DNA from: Desulforhopalus sp.
Lineage (GTDB): Bacteria > Desulfobacterota > Desulfobulbia > Desulfobulbales > Desulfocapsaceae
DNA: 34,353 nucleotides
Reading direction: 5' to 3'
Assembly: GCA_023231425.1 (NCBI GenBank)
Contig: JALNVI010000025.1
Span: forward strand, 1 to 34,353
Positions 8,388 to 15,523 of this stretch are shown piece by piece. The notes below the pieces were generated by a model. The model ran no database searches, was not told the origin of the DNA, and saw nothing but the letters and a program-made list of their open reading frames with translations. A program made the position numbers and the translations under genes. How positions within the stretch are numbered: position 1 is the stretch's first letter; each line of letters opens with the position of its first letter.

Positions 8388-8477
8388 ATGAGCTTCCTGA
8401 TGGAGCCACTCATCGTCAGGTTTTCAAAATACTGCATTGCAGGCATTCTGGGAACATTTCTGTTGGCCGTACCCTGA
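8388..8477 (+). CDS. Putative 29-residue single-pass membrane peptide
   Basis: The frame runs from the ATG at 8388 to the TGA at 8475-8477. It starts MSFLMEPLIVRFSKY and ends in a hydrophobic stretch CIAGILGTFLLAVP, which is long enough for one membrane span. A textbook Shine-Dalgarno precedes it at ideal spacing, which is rare for a chance ORF. I recognise no family. It is divergent from the DUF748 gene and lies 283 bp upstream of cdaA on the same strand, so it could be a separate small membrane protein or a leader peptide. A short hairpin directly follows the stop. The evidence is limited to the ribosome-binding site and the hydrophobicity. Confidence 0.4.
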   Translation: MSFLMEPLIVRFSKYCIAGILGTFLLAVP

Positions 8478-8760
8478 GGAAGGAAACCTTCCTGTTGTAA
8501 AGATGCAGCCAAAAAAGAAGAGAGAAGAAAATTTCACTTCCAATAAACCATAATTCTGCGTAAAACGTAGTCATGGATAATTCAGAAGTACCAGCTGTGT
8601 TTCAAGTTTTCCCACAATCTTGAATTTTAATTTCCGTGATTGCTGCATGTTTTCTTTCTCGGGTTGATATCTTCAATCAGGTACTTGGATTTCCGCTAAA
8701 TTTAGACAGGCGCCATGGCGGCTCCTCTTACTATTAACGTTTTCCTCCCGGGCAGGAAGC

Positions 8761-9555
8761 ATGTTGCTGGAACATTTCTCTTATATTAGATGGCAGGACA
8801 TTCTCGACATCCTGGTCGTCGCCATTGTTATCTACCAACTGATTTCTATCATTCGGGGCACCCGTTCCGTGCAGATGGTTGCGGGTCTCGGAGTGTTGAC
8901 GGTGATCTATTTCCTCGCCAGTGTCCTTGATCTCTCCACGCTCAAGTGGATAATGCAAACTTTCCTCAGCTCCATCTTTATCGTAATTATAATTGTCTTT
9001 CAGCACGACATTCGTCGTGCATTGTCACAGGTTGGCAAGTCGCCGTTTCACCACCATGAGGATGTTGCTGTCCGTGAGCTGGATGAAATCGTGCGAGCGC
9101 TTTTTTACCTTTCCAAACGCCGTATCGGTGCATTGATTGTAGTTGAAAAGGATGTTGGTCTGGGGGACTTTATCGAATCTGGATTTGAACTTGATGCCCG
9201 CCTTTTCAAGGAGTTGCTGATTTCAATCTTTATGCCGGTCTCGCCTCTTCATGATGGGGCGGTGATTATCAGTGACGGGCGGATTCAGCATGCAGGCTGT
9301 ATTCTGCCACTGACTCAAAATCCGTATATCAACAAGAAATACGGAACAAGGCACCGCGCAGCTCTCGGACTTTCAGAGGAGACTGATGCCGTGGTACTGG
9401 TGGTCTCTGAAGAAACACAGGAGATATCCATTGTCCGTCATGGGACTCTAACGACGATTGAGGATGAAATTCAGCTTACCACTCACCTGAAAAATACCCT
9501 CTCAGGACGCAGAGCTGTCAGTACACCCGGGTTGAAAAGCTGGTTTGGGAGATAA
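8761..9555 (+). CDS. cdaA: Membrane diadenylate cyclase (c-di-AMP synthase)
   Basis: A 264-residue CdaA/DacA-type protein that joins two ATP into cyclic di-AMP. Three hydrophobic helices occupy residues ~15-80 (ILDILVVAIVIYQLISI; LGVLTVIYFLASVL; FIVIIIVF), followed by the cytoplasmic DAC domain. Both catalytic signatures are intact: DGA at 165-167 within PLHDGAVII, and RHR at 197-199 within GTRHRAALG. The start ATG at 8761 has AGGAAG 2 nt upstream. The next gene, cdaR, begins 3 nt after the stop, and glmM overlaps that. This cdaA-cdaR-glmM order is well known in Firmicutes, where the three proteins form a complex linking c-di-AMP to cell-wall precursor supply. Confidence 0.95.
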   Translation: MLLEHFSYIRWQDILDILVVAIVIYQLISIIRGTRSVQMVAGLGVLTVIYFLASVLDLSTLKWIMQTFLSSIFIVIIIVFQHDIRRALSQVGKSPFHHHEDVAVRELDEIVRALFYLSKRRIGALIVVEKDVGLGDFIESGFELDARLFKELLISIFMPVSPLHDGAVIISDGRIQHAGCILPLTQNPYINKKYGTRHRAALGLSEETDAVVLVVSEETQEISIVRHGTLTTIEDEIQLTTHLKNTLSGRRAVSTPGLKSWFGR

Positions 9556-9558
9556 GTA

Positions 9559-10623
9559 ATGGTGTCTGTGAAAAAAAGCGGAATGTACGGGAAACGTTTT
9601 CTTGAGTTCATCTCTCATGACTGGCTGTTGCGCCTCACCTCACTGTTGATTGCCGTCATTCTCTGGTATTTTCTCGGTGGTGAAGATCGTATTGATAAGA
9701 ATATCATGGCTCCGGTAGAGATTATTAATCTCCCTCAGAACCTGGTAATTTCCAACCAGTACAAGCGTGAACTGGAGGTTACTTTGAGCGGACCGAGCTC
9801 GGCCCTTGCCGAGCTGTCTCAAAGCAGGGTTACACGGGTCGTTGACCTGGCTGCGGCACAACCCGGATCCATGGTGGTGAACAACACCCGCAATTCGATC
9901 CCTGTGCCACGGGGCGTAACCGTGCAGCGTATCCAGCCATCCTCAATTATCCTCTCCCTCGACAAGCTGGTGCACAAGGAGTTTCCTATCCAGGCGCGAA
10001 CCCACAACAGGGTAGAAAATGGATTTTATCTCAAATCGGTACATACCAGCCCGGAAATGATCTCAATCACAGCATCGCAGACTGCGCTGCAGCGGGTTGA
10101 TAAACTTTATACAAAACCGATTAAACTGACGGGGAGGAACTCCTCTGTCAGCCTGCAGGTCCCTCTTGAACTTTCACCGGAGCTCACTGACCTGATTGGT
10201 GAAACTTCCGTTACTGTCGACCTGCGTGTTCTGCCGAATTCGAAGAATATCACTCTCAGGAATGTAAAGGTTAATGCGAGTGTGGGCGGGGAAGGGGTAG
10301 AGGTTAATCCTCCCACAGTGAATATGGTTGTTGCCATCCCTGACCGCTACCTTAATGAGGGGCGCAAACCTGCCCGTCTGCTGACCGCCGTGGCAAGTGG
10401 AGAGGCAGGACAGCATGAGATTGCAGTGAAGGTTGTTCCGGCAAAGGACGTTGAGTTGCCCCTTGAAGTTATCTCTATTACTCCTGAGAACGTTGAGGTT
10501 ATCCCTTCTGCCGGTGTCCAGGGTGAAGAGGTAAAAGGCCCTGAGGGTGGAATTTTAAAAAACATTCCTTTTCTCCGCCCAGATAAAAAGAAAAAAAGAG
10601 TGAAAGAGAGCGAAAAAAGATGA
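9559..10623 (+). CDS. cdaR: YbbR-domain protein, probable CdaA regulator
   Basis: A 354-residue protein with a single N-terminal membrane helix (LTSLLIAVILWYFLGG, residues ~26-41), preceded by a short basic segment with HDWLLRL. The extracytoplasmic part is made of YbbR-type beta repeats, each opening with a pattern like 'P-V-E-I-x-N-L-P' and including VDLRVLPNSKNITLRNVKV. The C-terminus is lysine-rich (DKKKKRVKESEKR). In Firmicutes the equivalent CdaR binds CdaA and modulates its activity; that role is assumed here from synteny. It sits between cdaA and glmM with 3 nt upstream and a 4-nt ATGA overlap downstream, so all three are likely co-translated. Confidence 0.88.
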   Translation: MVSVKKSGMYGKRFLEFISHDWLLRLTSLLIAVILWYFLGGEDRIDKNIMAPVEIINLPQNLVISNQYKRELEVTLSGPSSALAELSQSRVTRVVDLAAAQPGSMVVNNTRNSIPVPRGVTVQRIQPSSIILSLDKLVHKEFPIQARTHNRVENGFYLKSVHTSPEMISITASQTALQRVDKLYTKPIKLTGRNSSVSLQVPLELSPELTDLIGETSVTVDLRVLPNSKNITLRNVKVNASVGGEGVEVNPPTVNMVVAIPDRYLNEGRKPARLLTAVASGEAGQHEIAVKVVPAKDVELPLEVISITPENVEVIPSAGVQGEEVKGPEGGILKNIPFLRPDKKKKRVKESEKR

Positions 10624-11969
10624 GAAAGCTGTTTGGAACCGATGGAATTCGCGGGGTGGCGAACACCTACCCCATGACAACTGAGATCGCCATGCAGGTG
10701 GGGCGGGCCATCGCTTTTGTGGTGCGGGAAGAGAATCGACGTCGGCGGATTGTTATCGGCAAGGATACCCGCCAGTCCTGTTATATGCTGGAAAATGCGC
10801 TTGCTGCCGGAATCTGCTCCATGGGCGTGGATGTCTTGCAGGTGGGGCCGCTGCCAACGCCGGGTATTGCCTTTATTACTACTTCCATGCGTGCCGATGC
10901 GGGGGTGGTGATCTCTGCTTCACACAATCCCTTTCAGGACAATGGCATCAAGATTTTTTCCAGCGATGGTTTCAAGCTTCCTGATGCCGTTGAGATGGAG
11001 ATTGAAGAGCTGATATTTTCTCAGAAAATGTCAGCTCTGTGTCCGGTTGCCGATGAAGTTGGCATGGCCAGACGCATTGATGATGCCTGTGGGCGTTACA
11101 TCGTTTTCCTCAAATATGTCTTTCCCAAAAATTGTACTCTGGATGGGGTTCACATTGTCCTTGACTGTGCCAATGGCGCAACCTACAAGGTCGCTCCCCA
11201 TGTCTTTGAAGAACTTGGTGCAAAGGTAACAGCCCTTGCCGTACAGCCCAATGGGCGGAATATTAACGATGAGTGCGGTGCCCTCTATCCACAGAAAATG
11301 GCTGCCGCAGTCAGGGAGCTGGGGGCTGATATCGGTCTTGCGCTGGATGGCGATGGTGACCGGCTGATTGTCTGCGACGAGCACGGTGAGATTGTTGACG
11401 GGGACCATATCATGGCTATTTGTGCCAATGATCTGCTGAAGCGGCACAAGCTCAACAAAAACATCCTTGTTGCCACGGTGATGTCGAACCTCGGGCTGGA
11501 AGTGGCAATGAAAGAGATGGGGGGAGGGCTGGTGAGAACCGCTGTTGGTGACCGTTATGTTGTGGAAGAGATGCGGCGCGGTGGCTATTCTTTTGGCGGT
11601 GAGCAGTCCGGTCATCTGGTCTTCCTGGACGAGATTACTACGGGTGACGGTATTCTTGCCGCACTGCAGCTCCTTGCCATTATGCAGAAACAGGAAAAGC
11701 CACTTTCCGAACTGGCAAAAATTATGACCAGCCTGCCGCAGGTTCTAAAAAATGTCCATACCTCAAGAAAACTGGATGTAAAGACTATCCCTGGACTCAG
11801 TGCGGCGGTTGCGCTTTTCGAAACTGAGCTTGGCGAACGTGGCCGTATCCTTATTCGTCCTTCCGGTACGGAACCTCTCATTCGGGTTATGGTTGAAGGG
11901 GAAGATGAAGCACATATTAATGGTGTTGCCGATGAACTCTGTGCTCTTATTGAGAAAGCGGGCAACTGA
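10620..11969 (+). CDS. glmM: Phosphoglucosamine mutase
   Basis: A 449-residue enzyme converting glucosamine-6-phosphate to glucosamine-1-phosphate for UDP-GlcNAc, hence peptidoglycan and LPS. The N-terminus MRKLFGTDGIRG is diagnostic. The phosphoserine loop ISASHNPFQDNG places the catalytic Ser at 101, the metal loop is LDGDGDRL, the sugar-binding GGEQSGH is present, and the phosphate-binding C-terminal loop reads RPSGTEPLIRVMVEG. The start ATG overlaps the cdaR stop (ATGA), and pth follows after 2 nt. In organisms with this operon, GlmM can bind and inhibit CdaA, so the arrangement suggests mutual control of c-di-AMP and cell-wall flux. Confidence 0.97.
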   Translation: MRKLFGTDGIRGVANTYPMTTEIAMQVGRAIAFVVREENRRRRIVIGKDTRQSCYMLENALAAGICSMGVDVLQVGPLPTPGIAFITTSMRADAGVVISASHNPFQDNGIKIFSSDGFKLPDAVEMEIEELIFSQKMSALCPVADEVGMARRIDDACGRYIVFLKYVFPKNCTLDGVHIVLDCANGATYKVAPHVFEELGAKVTALAVQPNGRNINDECGALYPQKMAAAVRELGADIGLALDGDGDRLIVCDEHGEIVDGDHIMAICANDLLKRHKLNKNILVATVMSNLGLEVAMKEMGGGLVRTAVGDRYVVEEMRRGGYSFGGEQSGHLVFLDEITTGDGILAALQLLAIMQKQEKPLSELAKIMTSLPQVLKNVHTSRKLDVKTIPGLSAAVALFETELGERGRILIRPSGTEPLIRVMVEGEDEAHINGVADELCALIEKAGN

Positions 11970-11971
11970 AT

Positions 11972-12568
11972 ATGGCGATGAAACGGGAAGTCCTTGTTGT
12001 CGGTCTTGGCAATCCGGGTGCGGAGTATGAGAACACCCGCCATAATACGGGTTTCAATTTTGTTGATGATCTCTCCGCTCGGTGTCACTGTGGCATGTGG
12101 AAAGAGAAGTGGAACGCCCTTTACTGTGAAGCCTCTCTTGATGGGAACCGTCTTTTTTTTGTAAAACCCCTTACCTATATGAATCGCAGTGGGAACGCCG
12201 TCTGCCATTTTACTTCTTTTTTTAAGATTTCTCCTGAGAACATGCTGGTGATTCATGATGACCTTGATATGAATACCGGGCGGATCAAACTGGTACAGGG
12301 GGGCGGACACGGTGGTCATAACGGCATCAAATCGCTGATCGATTGTATCGGCAGTCGCGATTTCTTCAGACTCAAGATTGGTATCGGTCGACCGGGTCGG
12401 GGAGGGGTGCATCCTGACTTTCCCGTGGAGAAATATGTTCTCAGTTTACTGACTGATCAGGAGCATGTGATTTTCAATGCGAGAAAAGAGCCAATTTTTT
12501 CAGGCGTTAAACAAATCCTCGCCGGAAATGTCGCCCGTGCGAAAAACACTCTGAACAGCCTCAAGTAA
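11972..12568 (+). CDS. pth: Peptidyl-tRNA hydrolase
   Basis: A 198-residue cytoplasmic esterase that frees tRNA from prematurely released peptidyl-tRNA. The family's key residues are all visible: Asn14 in VGLGNPG, catalytic His24 in NTRHNTGF, Asn71 in LTYMNRSG, Asp96/97 in VIHDDLDM, and Asn117 in GGHNGIKS. The start at 11972 is 2 nt after the glmM stop. An ATG three codons further in (MKREVL) is almost equally plausible. It is the last gene before the terminator at 12567-12594. The ribosomal L25/Ctc gene that often precedes pth in other bacteria is absent here. Confidence 0.96.
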   Translation: MAMKREVLVVGLGNPGAEYENTRHNTGFNFVDDLSARCHCGMWKEKWNALYCEASLDGNRLFFVKPLTYMNRSGNAVCHFTSFFKISPENMLVIHDDLDMNTGRIKLVQGGGHGGHNGIKSLIDCIGSRDFFRLKIGIGRPGRGGVHPDFPVEKYVLSLLTDQEHVIFNARKEPIFSGVKQILAGNVARAKNTLNSLK

Positions 12569-12594
12569 AAAAGTACGGCAAAAAGCCGACTTTT
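12567..12594 (+). terminator. Terminator after pth
   Basis: The hairpin AAAAGTACGGC / GCCGACTTTT starts on the pth stop codon and has one bulged A and a short A-rich loop. Four T residues at the end form the tract. It marks the likely end of the cdaA-pth transcript. Confidence 0.65.
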
Positions 12595-12874
12595 ATGTTA
12601 TATTGTTTTCTTAAAGTAGAACCGGTTGTAATTTGTGCAATCTCTCTGTCGCGCTCTTTTCCTTCCTTTCTTTCGTTCAGCCAGGAGCATTCTCAGACGG
12701 CAGAACTCTGCAGAAAAATCGCAATTAAAACGTCCGTCTCTTTTGTTGACAGTGTCTTGTACAGGGTCGCATTTCAGTTTTCACTGCTTTGCGGTCTGGG
12801 CATTGTTGTTCTGCCCATCCCAATTTCGGGGCGCCGGTTCTCTCATACCCTTGTAGCCCATAAAGGAGATTCCA
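12595..12874. other. Intergenic region upstream of carD
   Basis: About 280 bp between the pth terminator and the carD start. A TTGACA hexamer occurs at 12746-12751, but the sequence 17-18 nt further on (GCATTT) is a poor -10 box, so I do not call a promoter. The open frames in this stretch lack a Shine-Dalgarno and look like chance. The carD ribosome-binding site AAAGGAGA is at 12862-12869. Confidence 0.5.
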
Positions 12875-13354
12875 GTGTTTGCAAAAGGCGATATGGCTGT
12901 GTACCCGGCCCATGGTGTTGGTGTCATCAAAGATATTGAAACGAAGCATGTTGCCGGAGCTGATCACTTGTTCTACGTCCTTGAGATTCTTGAGAACAGA
13001 ATGAGAATTATGATCCCCACCAATACCAGCAAAAACGTTGGATTACGCGCCATTGTCGGTAAAGATGAAGTCGCTGGTATCTTTGCTATTCTCTCTGAAA
13101 AAGATGTTGAGCTGGGAACCCAGACATGGAACCGTCGCTACCGTGAGTATATGGAAAAAATTAAGACTGGTTCCGTGCGGGAAGTGGCTGTTGTTCTCCG
13201 TGATCTCTTTTTGCTCAGCGTTGACAAAGATCTCAGTTATGGTGAGCGGAAAATGCTTGATACCGCCCGCAACCTGCTGGTCAAAGAACTTTCCCTTGCT
13301 CAAGATGTTAAAGAAGACGAGGTAAGTAAGGATATTGAAGCTATTTTTTCCTGA
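12875..13354 (+). CDS. CarD/CdnL-family RNA polymerase-binding transcription factor
   Basis: A 159-residue protein. The N-terminal Tudor-like RNAP-interaction domain opens MFAKGDMAVYPAHGVGVIKDIE, a near-signature CarD/CdnL sequence, and continues through FYVLEILENRMRIMIPT. The helical C-terminal domain contains LRDLFLLSVDKDLSYGERKMLDTARNLL, the part that in relatives contacts promoter DNA. The family stabilises open complexes, notably at rRNA promoters. The start is a GTG at 12875, chosen because AAAGGAGA stands 5 nt upstream and the family begins exactly there. A strong terminator follows 14 nt after the stop, and the gene seems to have its own transcript. Confidence 0.93.
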   Translation: MFAKGDMAVYPAHGVGVIKDIETKHVAGADHLFYVLEILENRMRIMIPTNTSKNVGLRAIVGKDEVAGIFAILSEKDVELGTQTWNRRYREYMEKIKTGSVREVAVVLRDLFLLSVDKDLSYGERKMLDTARNLLVKELSLAQDVKEDEVSKDIEAIFS

Positions 13355-13368
13355 TTTTCTCTTCCCGA

Positions 13369-13412
13369 GGTGAAGCCCGCTCCATGCGGCGGGCTTCACC
13401 ATCTATTCTTTT
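13369..13412 (+). terminator. Strong hairpin terminator after carD
   Basis: GGTGAAGCCCGC (13369-13380) pairs perfectly with GCGGGCTTCACC (13389-13400) around an 8-nt loop, followed by the T-rich ATCTATTCTTTTT. It ends only a few bases before the rluD start at 13417. An in-frame ATG for the next gene at 13384 lies inside the loop and is therefore unlikely to be the true start. Confidence 0.88.
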
Positions 13413-13416
13413 TCCC

Positions 13417-14397
13417 ATGACCAATCACAGCGCTCCACCTGTTACAGTATCAACATCAAGTACTGGCTCAGGTTCACTTTTAGTTAATACCCCCGTTGCA
13501 GGAATGCGGCTTGACCAGTTTCTTGCGCTCAAATTTCCTGGACATTCGCGGAGTGTGTTGTCAACGGCTATTCGCGAGGGATGGGTTCTAGTGGACTTAC
13601 TGACCAGAAAAACCAGCTACCGCCTGAAGGTGGGGGAACAGGTTCTCTTGGATTTCCCTGCGCTGCCCTCCGCCCCTGGGAAATTGTTGGCGGAACCGAT
13701 TGATTTTCCTGTTCTCTTCGAGGATGAATATCTGCTTTTCCTTTCCAAACCTCCCGGGCTGGTTGTTCACCCCGGCAGTGGCAATCCGCAGGGGACGCTT
13801 GTCAACGGCCTGCTCCATCACTGTGAGCAGATCAGTACAGCGGGAGATCCCGATCGTCCGGGCATTGTTCACCGCCTTGACAAGGATACCTCTGGAGTTA
13901 TGGTGGTCGCCAAGACCCCTGAAACCCACCGGGCTCTCTCCACTCTCTTTAAAAACCACCAGTTGCAGAAAATCTACCTTGCCATTGTTTGTGGGGTTCC
14001 TCCGCAGGAGAAGGGAAGGGTGGTCGCACCCATTGGCAGACATCCAGTGCGCAGACAAAAAATGGCTCTGGTGTCGCAGGGTGGCAGATATGCAGCCAGC
14101 AGCTGGGAGTTGGAGGAAACTTTTAATGGATTTTCTCTTCTACGGGTTGAAATTGAGACCGGACGTACCCACCAGATTCGTGTTCACCTTGAAGGGGAGG
14201 GGTTTCCGGTTGCTGGAGATCAGGTATACGGTGGCAGCCGCAGACAGCGAAGAGCAGAGCTCTTTCCACGGCAGATGCTCCACGCCTCAACCCTTATCCT
14301 TACCCATCCCGTTACTGGAGAGATGTTAAATATCACTGCACCTCTTTGGGCGGATTTCCAAAAAACATTGATGCAACTCCGGAGTGAAATGAAATGA
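13417..14397 (+). CDS. rluD: Ribosomal large-subunit pseudouridine synthase, RluD family
   Basis: About 326 residues. An S4-like RNA-binding domain (GMRLDQFLALKFPGHSRSVLSTAIREG) precedes the pseudouridine synthase core. The catalytic motif is IVHRLDKDTSGVMVVAKT with the nucleophilic Asp in HRLD, and the later family motif ETGRTHQIRVHL is also present. Relatives isomerise uridines in helix 69 of 23S rRNA; exact target sites are inferred. I choose the ATG at 13417 because the earlier in-frame ATG (13384) is inside the carD terminator loop. The site has no Shine-Dalgarno, only a pyrimidine tract CTTTTTCCC, so the start is uncertain. The stop overlaps the coaE start by 4 nt (ATGA). Confidence 0.92.
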   Translation: MTNHSAPPVTVSTSSTGSGSLLVNTPVAGMRLDQFLALKFPGHSRSVLSTAIREGWVLVDLLTRKTSYRLKVGEQVLLDFPALPSAPGKLLAEPIDFPVLFEDEYLLFLSKPPGLVVHPGSGNPQGTLVNGLLHHCEQISTAGDPDRPGIVHRLDKDTSGVMVVAKTPETHRALSTLFKNHQLQKIYLAIVCGVPPQEKGRVVAPIGRHPVRRQKMALVSQGGRYAASSWELEETFNGFSLLRVEIETGRTHQIRVHLEGEGFPVAGDQVYGGSRRQRRAELFPRQMLHASTLILTHPVTGEMLNITAPLWADFQKTLMQLRSEMK

Positions 14398-14987
14398 TGA
14401 TCGCTGTGACCGGTGGTCTTGGCAGTGGCAAGAGCACCATCGCACGGATTCTCGCTGCGTTATTACCCGCAGTTTTTATTTCGAGTGATGCTGTCTGCAG
14501 ACTGGAATTGACCCCCGGACATGAAGGCTTTGACCAGTTTGTCTGTGGGGATGGGAAAAGGTTTCTCGAAAAAGATGGCAGCCTCAACCGTCTCACCCTG
14601 AGCAGGGCTGTTTTTGCTGACAGGGGCCTGCGTGAAAAGCTTGAGGGAATTCTTCACCCCATAGTTCGTAAAAGGATAGCAGAGGCCGATCCTGCGACAG
14701 GTTTTCTGGTAGCAGAGGTCCCTCTTGTTTATGAATCTGGCTGGCAGGGTGATTTCTCGACAATAGTCTGCGTTAGAAGTCGTCGGAATTTAACGATCTG
14801 TCGTGTCGCGCAGCGTGATTTTCGCAGTCATGAAGAAATCCAAAATATTATGTCTGCTCAGATGTCACCACTGGAAAAAGAGCGATTGGCAGATTTTTGT
14901 ATTGATAACTCAGGGACCTTCTGCAGCACCTTCGAACAGGTTGCATTTCTTGCCCTGCAATTAAAAGGAATCTTGAAGAAAAGGTAA
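14394..14987 (+). CDS. coaE: Dephospho-CoA kinase
   Basis: A 197-residue P-loop kinase catalysing the final step of coenzyme A synthesis, phosphorylation of the ribose 3'-OH of dephospho-CoA. The Walker A motif GGLGSGKST is at residues 7-15. A conserved acceptor-site region follows (FISSDAVCR, with the Asp equivalent to the family's 'DAD'). HPIVRKRI and the LVAEVPLVYESG segment are both typical of CoaE. The start overlaps the rluD stop by 4 nt, so rluD and coaE form a coupled pair. No T-tailed strong hairpin follows; the 536-bp rho upstream region begins here. Confidence 0.92.
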   Translation: MMIAVTGGLGSGKSTIARILAALLPAVFISSDAVCRLELTPGHEGFDQFVCGDGKRFLEKDGSLNRLTLSRAVFADRGLREKLEGILHPIVRKRIAEADPATGFLVAEVPLVYESGWQGDFSTIVCVRSRRNLTICRVAQRDFRSHEEIQNIMSAQMSPLEKERLADFCIDNSGTFCSTFEQVAFLALQLKGILKKR

Positions 14988-15523
14988 AGTTGAGGAAAAA
15001 TGAATGGGATTTTTTTGGTGATTTTTTATTTTGGGGCCTTTTTTTAAAAAAGGCTTGACACAGTTAAATGTTCAATTTATAAAACCTCAAATAACATCTT
15101 ACTACCTCGCTATACAATATTGTCTTTCCAAATAAAGGTTGCTGTTCCTGCCATCCACCATTCCGGTATAGTTTATTTTTCTCATCAATTTCATGATGAA
15201 AGTGAAATTGGTCACAATTCATTATTGAGAACCAGACACCTCAACCAGAAGTAACACTGATAGCAGTGAGAACTGCAGGCAAATGTATCTGCTGAAAGTC
15301 ACTCAGACCAGTTTTTTCAATGTGCTCCCAATGTTGCATGTTCAAAGAGTCTTGCAATTTTTTGTACTATCAATTTGTGGCTGTGAAATTTTTGTGACAT
15401 GCCACAAACTTCATGTAACTACCTGATAAATAAAAATCCCATTTATCGAAATTCCGGGAAGAATATTCATTTCTATTTAATATCTTTTACCATCCTCCCA
15501 CCTGAAAAAGGAGAAGTACATTC
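14988..15523 (+). other. rho upstream region: promoter plus structured 440-nt leader
   Basis: This A/T-rich stretch has no credible ORF. It contains a perfect GCC-T7/A6-GGC palindrome (15036-15054), then a strong promoter (15055-15083), then a leader of roughly 430-440 nt with three hairpins. These are CAATTTCA/TGAAATTG (15186-15210), TTTGTGGC/GCCACAAA (15374-15408) and GATAAAT/ATTTATC (15425-15447). Rho genes in other bacteria are autoregulated through long leaders. The length and structure suggest the same here, but no matching sequence motif is recognisable to me. Confidence 0.6.
15055..15083 (+). promoter_or_regulatory. Near-consensus sigma-70 promoter for rho
   Basis: A perfect -35 TTGACA (15055-15060) is followed by exactly 17 nt and a TATAAA -10 box (15078-15083). 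Transcription would start near 15090, about 430 nt before the rho start codon. It is the best promoter match I found in the window. Confidence 0.75.

Larger units (their letters stand above)
8328..8760. other. Divergent intergenic region between DUF748 gene and cdaA
   Basis: 433 bp separating a minus-strand operon from the long plus-strand run. It holds the small ORF at 8388-8477 with its strong Shine-Dalgarno, then a short hairpin AGGAAGG/CCTTCCT (8477-8493) with no T tract. After that come about 240 bp of A/T-rich DNA with a CGCCATGGCG palindrome near 8713. Promoters for both directions must be here, but I could not pick a convincing -35/-10 pair. I see no riboswitch or tRNA. Confidence 0.6.

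Noticed and set aside
12746..12774. Possible carD promoter starting at a TTGACA hexamer
   Set aside because: The -35 box is perfect but the sequence at the right distance (GCATTT) is a poor -10, so it is not reported as a feature.
12595..12939. Open frame of 114 codons upstream of carD
   Set aside because: No Shine-Dalgarno, poor composition, and it runs into carD in another frame; treated as non-coding.
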